Made by a program: the position numbers and the translations under genes. From Malus domestica (taxonomy: Eukaryota; Streptophyta; Magnoliopsida; Rosales; Rosaceae), in assembly GCF_042453785.1 (NCBI RefSeq), contig NC_091675.1, positions 3,484,501-3,548,500 of the forward strand: DNA of 64,000 bases, read 5' to 3'. Shown here piece by piece: positions 57,106-64,000 of this stretch. A model generated the notes under the pieces. That model saw nothing but the letters and a program-made list of their open reading frames with translations, did not search any database and was not told the DNA's origin. Every line of letters begins with the position of its first letter. Position 1 is the stretch's first letter.

Positions 57106-60100
57106 AAATTCTTACGGAAATCTATACCAATGGTAGCTGACAGTTAGGTGTCACGTGTAAGTCATTTTGGTTCGAAATTGTGGATATGTCATGACGCTGG
57201 TGGTGAGAGTAATCAATCTTCCCTAAAACTTTTAAAGATCTGCTGGAAAGTTGTTAGTGATGGAAACTGAAACTTTTTATGCATATTAATTACGTGAAGT
57301 AATTTCTTATGGATTTGAATAATATGAAGTTCCAATGGCATGACCCTAATTAATTAAGAAATAAAGTGCCTTACCCAACTGGAAAAAAAATCTGGGTTTG
57401 CAATATCAAAATTGGCTAAACGCTAAACCCCAAGATTTTCACACTTCAGTTCCATTATTCACGTATATCCAGTGCTTCCCGTTACGAAGTGAGAAGATCT
57501 TTTACGCCACAAAAAAGTTTGTTAGGTTTACTCATTGACCAATATTTTTGCAAGATCCCCATCTAACATAGAGTATTTATTATTAGTAGCTAAAATTTAG
57601 CCCACAAACCAGTTTTTTATAAAACAATTCAAATATAGCCAACAATTCACTTAAATAGACCCAACTAGCCTCAAAACCAAAACTTAATTACACCCTTAAA
57701 CCAAAACCTAATCAAGCATCATTGTTCTCCAGTATCATTCTGCCATACTGGGATTTAGAAGCAGCATCATCAACTTGCTTATACTTTGAATTTGAATTGT
57801 CATATATATGATTATCGTCACATATACCATAAAATCGATCCAAAATATTCTCATCTTCCAATGCACTTTTCTGGGGTGATTTGCTGCAAAGCACTTCCTC
57901 CGTCTCCCTCTTTTTGTCTTTCACATATTCATATTAAATTGCTTCACTGGTTGTGCATATTATGCTCAATTTTTATTACTTAATTAAATGCCTAATTTGG
58001 GTGCCCTATGTTTAAGAGCTCATGTGCAGAATGCATGAGAGCATATGATCGCAATTTCCATCAAAATGAATACTTACAGAATACTATTAAAAAAATATGC
58101 AAAAATACATAACAAAATTTTCTGAGAAATACCAATTACTTATCACACAAGAATATTTAAAACTTGTTGTTATGTGAATTTTTCATCATCATATTTGTAG
58201 GCTTGTAAATTAAGAAATGAAATTGATAATTTGATTGACTTAATATCCATCAGAATAAATACCTCGTCATAAAATGTTTAATTTCATCATGCTCCTCCTT
58301 CTATCTTTTCCAATTCGAATTGGGATATGAAAATAATTAAACCATTAAAATGAAAAAGATCAAAGAAGAAAGAACATAAAGAAAATCTCTTTGGCGTTTG
58401 GTTTTCTATTTTGAGGGTACTTCAATAAATTGATGTGAGATTTTGACTATAAATGATAGTTTTTATAAAAAATAACATTTTTTAATCTAGGAGTTAAAAT
58501 TTTGGTTATCTGTGTAAGATACATCAATATTGGGGGAGTGGATCGAATAAAGGTTTTGGGTATAGATGTAAACGCATTTTACAACTCCAACTACAAGTTC
58601 CTTGCTCCATCCATATTTGACATTTTTGTATTTCTTTATTATGATGTTGGTGTTGAAACTATGGAGGAATATAATGGAGCATGTTGAAATTAACCCAGTT
58701 TTAGCTTTACACCAATTTTGTTGATGAAATCAATGCATGCACTACATTCATTGAATTTTGTCACGTTTTATACCAATATCATTCAAAGTTATTAAGGATA
58801 TATTCAGCGGTTAATTAGTTTTTCTCTCTCTGTCTTTCATGCATGTAATATCAAAATAAAGAAAAGAAAATGACCACATGCCAATATAATTTGTAGTTTT
58901 TTGAACAAATTTAATTTGTAGTTAATTATAATATAAACTTCCTTGCAACTTCAATTTGTCCTCAAAATATCAATTTAATTTGTAGTTATAATTTCTGCAA
59001 GCATTTTTGTTGATTGTTTTTATCTTTGCGGGTCTTGGCATAGCCCCCCGCCTATATCTTTTTTATTTTATTTCTTTAATTATCAATAAATATGGTGGAG
59101 GAGGAACGAGCGGGATTTTTTCTTCGGTGTAATGGTCCTCACCTTTTTAGAAGAAGGTAGATGCCTTGCTCACAGCCATTGACGAAGAACTAATCTAACC
59201 TAATATTTCTCCATTTAAAATAATAATAATAATAATAATTCCGCAAGCATGATGATGACTGACTAGCGTACACCTTAAATCGACCCCTCACTGAATACCC
59301 ACTTTCAGTAACACGCGCGCGCACACATAAACATTTATATACGGTTCTTCTAACTTTTAATTACAGCCAAGTCAATGAGGTAGAACCCCTTCAACATCCA
59401 ACCAAATTAAGCTTCCAGAAGGACTGTTAATAAAGTCCAATAGGCTGCAGAGTCACAAACATCATTTTCATACAGCAACAGAAGTATACATAAAATAAAA
59501 TCAAGGGTCCTCATAAATTAATTTGACCATGTTCTAATCAAGGGCACTCAATGGCAATAAAATAAAATAAAACCAAGGGTCCTCATAAACTTGCGTATCA
59601 ACTTATGGAGAAGACTATTTGCTTTAATAAAGTTATATGGCAATCGTCAATGTATTCAACTAATAATGTTGATCGTTATACGAACGTCTTGTAACAATAA
59701 AGAAAATTATTTTTAGTGAACATTATCGTTATATTCACTTTCAAGCTTCCTACTTTTTTTTTTAATGGTATTATAATATGACGTTATCATCAGATCTTAA
59801 TTAACAACTAACAATATAAGGGGGTGTTTGTTTCCCCTCACTAAAGTTCACTGGATTGGACTAGACTAAAGATTAGTCCAGCTTCGTGTTTCTTTCCTAG
59901 CTGGACTAGTTTTAATGGAATTAACCAGGACTCGCTTTCACTAACAACCTCACTAACCGTTCTTAGCTTGTCCCCTGTGAAAACCATCAGAATAGCTAAG
60001 AACTTCTTCGTTCTCCTCGAATCACCTTCCCAACCTTGATTTCGACGACACAAGCTTCGGGCGCAGCTTCATCACCATGTACGTAAGAAAAAAAGAACGA

Positions 60101-60573
60101 ATAATTAATAATATCCTCACCAATCCCCATGTTGTCCTCACCAAAGAAAGGACATGTGAAATTTTTTGTCTGTACACATGGTTCAAGATCAAGACATCTA
60201 GTGTCCTATACTACTCAGAAAGTAATCAAATCATGGGGTCATGAATCTTTAAAAAATCAAAACGTGATTGAAGTATTTGACGAAATTAAATTAATAAGCA
60301 CGTACCTAACTTTCAAGGGAGGTAAACGTATTCATGTACCAGGGAAATGGAAAGGTAGATATGATAATGACAATGTTATGTCTCACGTGAAAGTGATTTG
60401 TATGGAATGAGTTTATATTTACACCAATGTTTCAGTCTAATTATAGTTTATATTTACACTGATGTTTCAGTCTAATTATACATGTTAAGTGTTTTATTAT
60501 TATTATTTTATTTTACATATCATTGTATTATTAAATTAAAATGTCATATAATGATGAATTCGTCCAATACAAA
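57106..60573. other. Gene-poor intergenic DNA
   Basis: No reliable gene. Two open frames with fairly coding-like composition (57712-57924 minus; 60129-60410 plus) show no recognised domain. An AAT microsatellite lies near 59217-59240. A GGGGTGTTTGTTT start at about 59821 resembles a MITE end, without a visible partner. Confidence 0.5.
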
Positions 60574-60788
60574 GGATGAGGATCCTCTTCGGACTCTCTT
60601 TGTGAGAATCTCAAGAATCCTCAAATCTTGTTCGTACATCGTATGGTCAATTTTCGTCAGGTATTATTTATATTTAATTTTAAATAAAAATATTTAAAAT
60701 GATTTTTGACCGTACAATGTACGATAAACGGACACGATTTGAGGATTCTCAAAATCCTCACAAAGAGAATCTAGAGAGGCTCCTCATT
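60574..60788. mobile_element. MULE-type MITE
   Basis: A 215-bp element with long imperfect inverted repeats (about 90 bp each): left GGATGAGGATCCTCTTCGGA, right in reverse AATGAGGAGCCTCTCTAGA, both followed by TTCTCTTTGTGAGRAT-like sequence and AATCCTCAAATC. It is flanked by a perfect 10-bp duplication CCAATACAAA (60564-60573 and 60789-60798), within the 9-11 bp range of Mutator-like elements. Confidence 0.88.
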
Positions 60789-60798
60789 CCAATACAAA

Positions 60799-62728
60799 TA
60801 GATCTTGTTTCACATCTCCTTGGCATTGCCTCTCCTCCTTGGACATTAAATATAATAATAATAATTTTATGATTTGTTTGGTTTATGGGAGATTATGCAT
60901 GACATTATTGCTCACCTAAGGACCTAAGAATGAGATCATGTGATGACCGTTTTAGTTAAGATCATTAGATTAATTAATCTTAAGGTAGATAGAATTATAA
61001 AAAATAAAAACTTTTTTGTTTTATCTAAACAATAATTAGCGAACTAATTGAAGGAAAACAAAAAAAAACAAAATTCACGTCACACGTCTTCTCCGGGGGC
61101 AAACTCGTCTTCTCCGGTTGTTTTATCAAACAAAAATAGGAATTTGGTGGTGCCTAACTCTTGTTAAAGGAAAACTGAAATAAAAAAGGATGCAAGAAAG
61201 ACAGACAGCTGGGTGGAAGTATGGAAGACAAACATTTGAGTTTTCTTTTCCCCGAATGATAGAGACAAGAGGAAGTAAATGATAAATTTTTCATTCTGAC
61301 CAGAAGTGATACACTACGTGTTTTTATATAAGTGATGGAAAATTTTAATATTTAAGTTATTAACTTTTCAACACACATATCCCACCATTTGTATTGTAAC
61401 ACGTGATGTAACACCCCATGTTCGGTCACATTGAAAAATCTCTCGAAGTAGAGACGAGGCATGATGTAAGATTGAACGTGTTGTTTATCTTTCCAAGAAA
61501 GAGGACAACTAATGATGAACCATGATTATCCAACCTTTTTAAGTCTGAAAGAAGTTCATCTTCCCCTTGATCACGGTCAAGCAAAAATATAATCTTACAA
61601 CTCTATCTAGTCTTAGGACGGTGTTAATTAAAATGGTCCTCACAGGGCCTATTGTTTGGCAGCATTACTGTTCTTCATGATGCCATCATGAAAGAAAACG
61701 TAAACGGTCGCAAATTACGATGCGTTCTAAAGTTTGAGCAGTTGAGCTAACCATGTGACGTCTAGTCTTCTGTCCATGTCACCAAAGGTTGTTTTTCTTC
61801 TTTGGCCCTATGGTTCTCACAAAATCTTGATTGGTTTCATGTCAACTACAACATACATGTATACGTATTTATTAAAAAAATACTAATTTTTACGTATACG
61901 TTGACGATACTAATAAACAAAGTTGATGAGTCTGCTAAATAAGAGAAATTATGTATACAAACATGTTTATCAAGTTGAATAATAAAAATAAATATTTGTA
62001 CAAGAAAAATGGACTGTTGCTTGTATCTTCTATCTAGAGAAAAGGATGAGAAATTAACTGGATCAAATTTGGTAATTTGGTTATGGGCTTCTTATTGAAA
62101 ATATTGTGGGCTCACCATTTCAAATTGTAGTCCTTCTAAGCATAAGCGGGCTTTTTTTAATGACGGAGGCCCGCCAGACATAGGCTGAAATTTCAAGCCC
62201 AACTCAGTAATGAGACAGGGAATTTTATATGCATTTAGAGGAAATAAATTAATAATCATGCACTATATTACTATTAGCCTTTTGTCACAAGAGCTAACGG
62301 GTGACAATTTTTTTGTTCTTTTCAATATAATCTTTATTTTTTAGGCATTTTAATTTTTTAAAATCCTTAATTTACAGTTTATGATTTTTTTTTTTAAGTT
62401 AGTAATTCTTGTATGTGGTTGTTTTCTTCTGATTTTTTTTACTAATTTGCTATTTAATTTTAATTTGTTCTTTTTTAAAGTTGTAAAAAAGGAGGAGCAT
62501 TTTGGGTATTAGGAGAGTTTCACCAAAATTTGGGCAATTTTCTATTTAACTCTTTATGAGGAACTTTCTTAGAAAAAGTTAAATCATGTTTAAAAGTTCA
62601 AATCCAAATTTGATTTGGACCTTAACTTGTTTCTTAGTTTATCTTTTGTTTTGGGCTTTTTATTAAACAATTTATAGTCCAGATCATAACCTTCGCACCA
62701 AGAAAACGGAAATTTCTTGGAAAATCCC
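60799..62728. other. Intergenic DNA before the DWNN gene
   Basis: No gene or element boundary recognised. AT-rich with homopolymer runs. Confidence 0.5.
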
Positions 62729-62729
62729 G

Positions 62730-62857
62730 TATATAACCTTCTTTCCGTCACGTCTCCGTTCTCTCTCTCCTCTCTCCCTCCTCTCTCTCTCTCTCCACCT
62801 GAAAACTTGATGATCTGAAGTTTTTGATTCCCACCGACTGGACTCCTCCGCTCTGCC
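62730..62857 (+). promoter_or_regulatory. TATA box and CT-rich leader of the DWNN gene
   Basis: TATATAA lies at 62730-62736, 122 bp before the ATG, followed by a CT-microsatellite leader, common in plant housekeeping genes. Confidence 0.6.
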
Positions 62858-64000
62858 ATGGCGGTCCAGTTCAAATTCAGAAGCTCCGTCAACTTTGAAT
62901 CCGTCGCCATCGACGGCCGCGCCTCCATCTCCGTTCGCGATCTCAAATCCAAGATAATTCGCCACAAGAACCTCAACCTCTGCCAAGACTCCGAACTCGT
63001 CTTCTCTGACGCCGTAACCGGTCAAGGTCAACTTTCTCCCTCCCTTTCTCTTTGTCAATAGCCTTTGTCGCTTTCAATTTTATTTTTCTGTTTGGTTGCC
63101 TAGAAAACGGGAGGACAACCAATTGAGACGTTACAGTTAGCCGTGAATCCTTTCTTTTTTTGTCCGTTTGATTCAGAAACACGTTAGAATTACGATTTTG
63201 GTGTTTGGTTGCATGGAATTGGAATTAGGGTTTATGTATATTGTTAGCTACGTTTTGAAACGCCTTTCGGTTTCGGATTGATTACAGAGTACAACGACGA
63301 GAGCATTCAAATTCCTTGCGGTTCTAGCGTGGTAATTAAGCGAGTTCCTGCAGGATCAGTACATGTGAATCAGTAAGATACCTATCCGTTTGATTTATAT
63401 TTTTATGTATTCCGTGCACGTTTTCAGTTGACATGCATATTAATTGGCGATCAAAGTTTGTTTATTGTTTCGGAATTTGAATTTATTCTTATGATTTGTG
63501 ACAGGCCTCACTTCAATTCATGTCAGAATCTTCATAGCAAGGACTCTGTGGATGCTAAATCACCCGCTGCACCGGTTTGTATCTTAAACTTCGCACTCGC
63601 ATTTCAAGTTGCAGTTGTGGATATTTCTTAGTCACATTTGAAGCTCTTTGGTTGATTATCTATTTAATTTTTTCTTGTGTCTTTGGTGTTTCGTAGAATG
63701 CTAAGACTGTTGACTTTGATGACTTTGGGGTTGACTTGTATCCCATTCCTAAAGAAATCGTTTTCAGTTCTGATTTGGATACGGACAAGGATAACTTCAT
63801 CTATGATTATCAACCAAATACCGATAACGGCATCAAAAGGTTTGATTGTTTCTTTTATTAGTGATTCCCTGGTGGTGTATGATTGTTTATTTTAAGACTT
63901 TGGAATCGGATATACCAAACGTTCGGTAAATATTTGGTATTTATGCTGTACATGATTTCAATTTGTATTAGATATTCGGAGCCCGCTATGAGACGATGCT
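62858..64000 (+). CDS. DWNN-domain (RBBP6/PQT3-like) E3 ubiquitin ligase, 5' part
   Basis: Five exons are inferred: 62858-63026, 63288-63372, 63505-63574, 63697-63839 and 63972 to the window edge, all with GT-AG introns and consistent phase. The first ~85 residues form a ubiquitin-like DWNN domain (VQFKFRSSVNFESVAIDG, SVRDLKSKII, then EYNDESIQIPCGSSVVIKRVPAG). This N-terminal domain marks RBBP6-type proteins, which in plants (PQT3 family) are nuclear RING-type E3 ligases with a CCHC zinc knuckle and U-box/RING further on; those parts lie outside the window. Asp-rich spacer sequence follows (VDFDDFGVDLYPIP). The start is fixed by the conserved MAVQFKF and the upstream TATA box. No defect is seen. 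The assignment rests on the DWNN domain alone. Confidence 0.9.

Noticed and set aside
57712..57924. Small minus-strand protein-coding gene
   Set aside because: Composition looks coding-like but there is no ATG context, domain, splice partner or repeat support; possibly a remnant.
59821..60060. Complete MITE starting GGGGTGTTTGTTT
   Set aside because: Only one end was found; no matching inverted end or target duplication in the following kilobase.
60129..60410. Small plus-strand protein (93 codons)
   Set aside because: No recognised domain or promoter; cannot be told from a chance frame or an old fragment.
1..64000. CRISPR arrays, bacterial operons or plasmid features
   Set aside because: All tandem repeats seen lack the repeat-spacer pattern, and genes have plant introns and TATA boxes.

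Overview
The window reads as nuclear DNA of a flowering plant, most likely a woody Rosaceae of the apple/pear type. This is inferred from a TT2-type R2R3-MYB that resembles apple MYB9/MYB11, plant-type introns, a Cassandra element and high-copy plant transposon families. Only two ordinary host genes are visible: the MYB gene (46862-48382, + strand) and the first five exons of a DWNN/RBBP6-type ubiquitin ligase (62858 to the right edge, + strand). Almost everything else is mobile or viral DNA, much of it nested.

Layout. 1-3308: GC-rich minisatellite, AT-rich intergenic DNA and one MITE. 3309-22811: a nest. An old, reverse-oriented, internally deleted CACTA element (3309-22811) holds a 2.2-kb solo LTR (3501-5725, target duplication GATAT), a hAT-type MITE (7976-8607, duplication CCGCCATT) and a second, nearly complete CACTA element (8883-22790, duplication AAA). 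The inner CACTA carries a tnp2-type transposase gene with three in-frame TGA codons, an apparently intact accessory (Transposase_24-type) gene, and arrays of a GTCGGTTT/GTCGCTTT palindromic motif at both ends and before the accessory gene. A young 3.0-kb LTR element (10472-13475, duplication ATGTT) carrying a piece of a CYP94-type P450 lies in its long 5' intron.

22980-31500: one genome-length, decayed endogenous caulimovirid copy on the + strand, with promoter, tRNA-Met primer site, two small ORFs, a movement-coat-protease-RT/RNase H polyprotein and a 540-codon downstream ORF, interrupted by stops and two probable frameshifts. 32879-42595: a 9.7-kb Ty3/gypsy (Tat-like) element on the minus strand with 990-bp LTRs and duplication GTTAC. 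It keeps gag, lacks pol, carries a larger CYP94 fragment fused to foreign coding sequence, and has an antisense coiled-coil ORF with its own TATA-like box.

42601-50790: intergenic DNA with a Cassandra solo LTR (5S rRNA-like), the MYB gene whose last exon is split by a 403-bp hAT MITE, and a tRNA-derived SINE. 50789-53754: a broken Helitron with a Rep (HUH) gene and a typical 3' hairpin, flanked by ~500-bp direct repeats. 54418-56744: a second solo LTR of the 3501-5725 family (duplication ATTTT). 56745-62700: gene-poor DNA with a MULE-type MITE. 62730-64000: the start of the DWNN-domain gene.

The host genes do not form a pathway here. The cooperating sets are within elements: CACTA transposase plus accessory protein, and the caulimovirid ORFs. 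The most unusual signals are a family of covarying hairpins inside both large solo LTRs, repeated capture of the same CYP94 exon region by two unrelated LTR elements, an accessory-gene promoter that carries the transposon's own end motif, and the MITE-split TT2-like MYB. All identities come from reading the sequence; no database search was possible.
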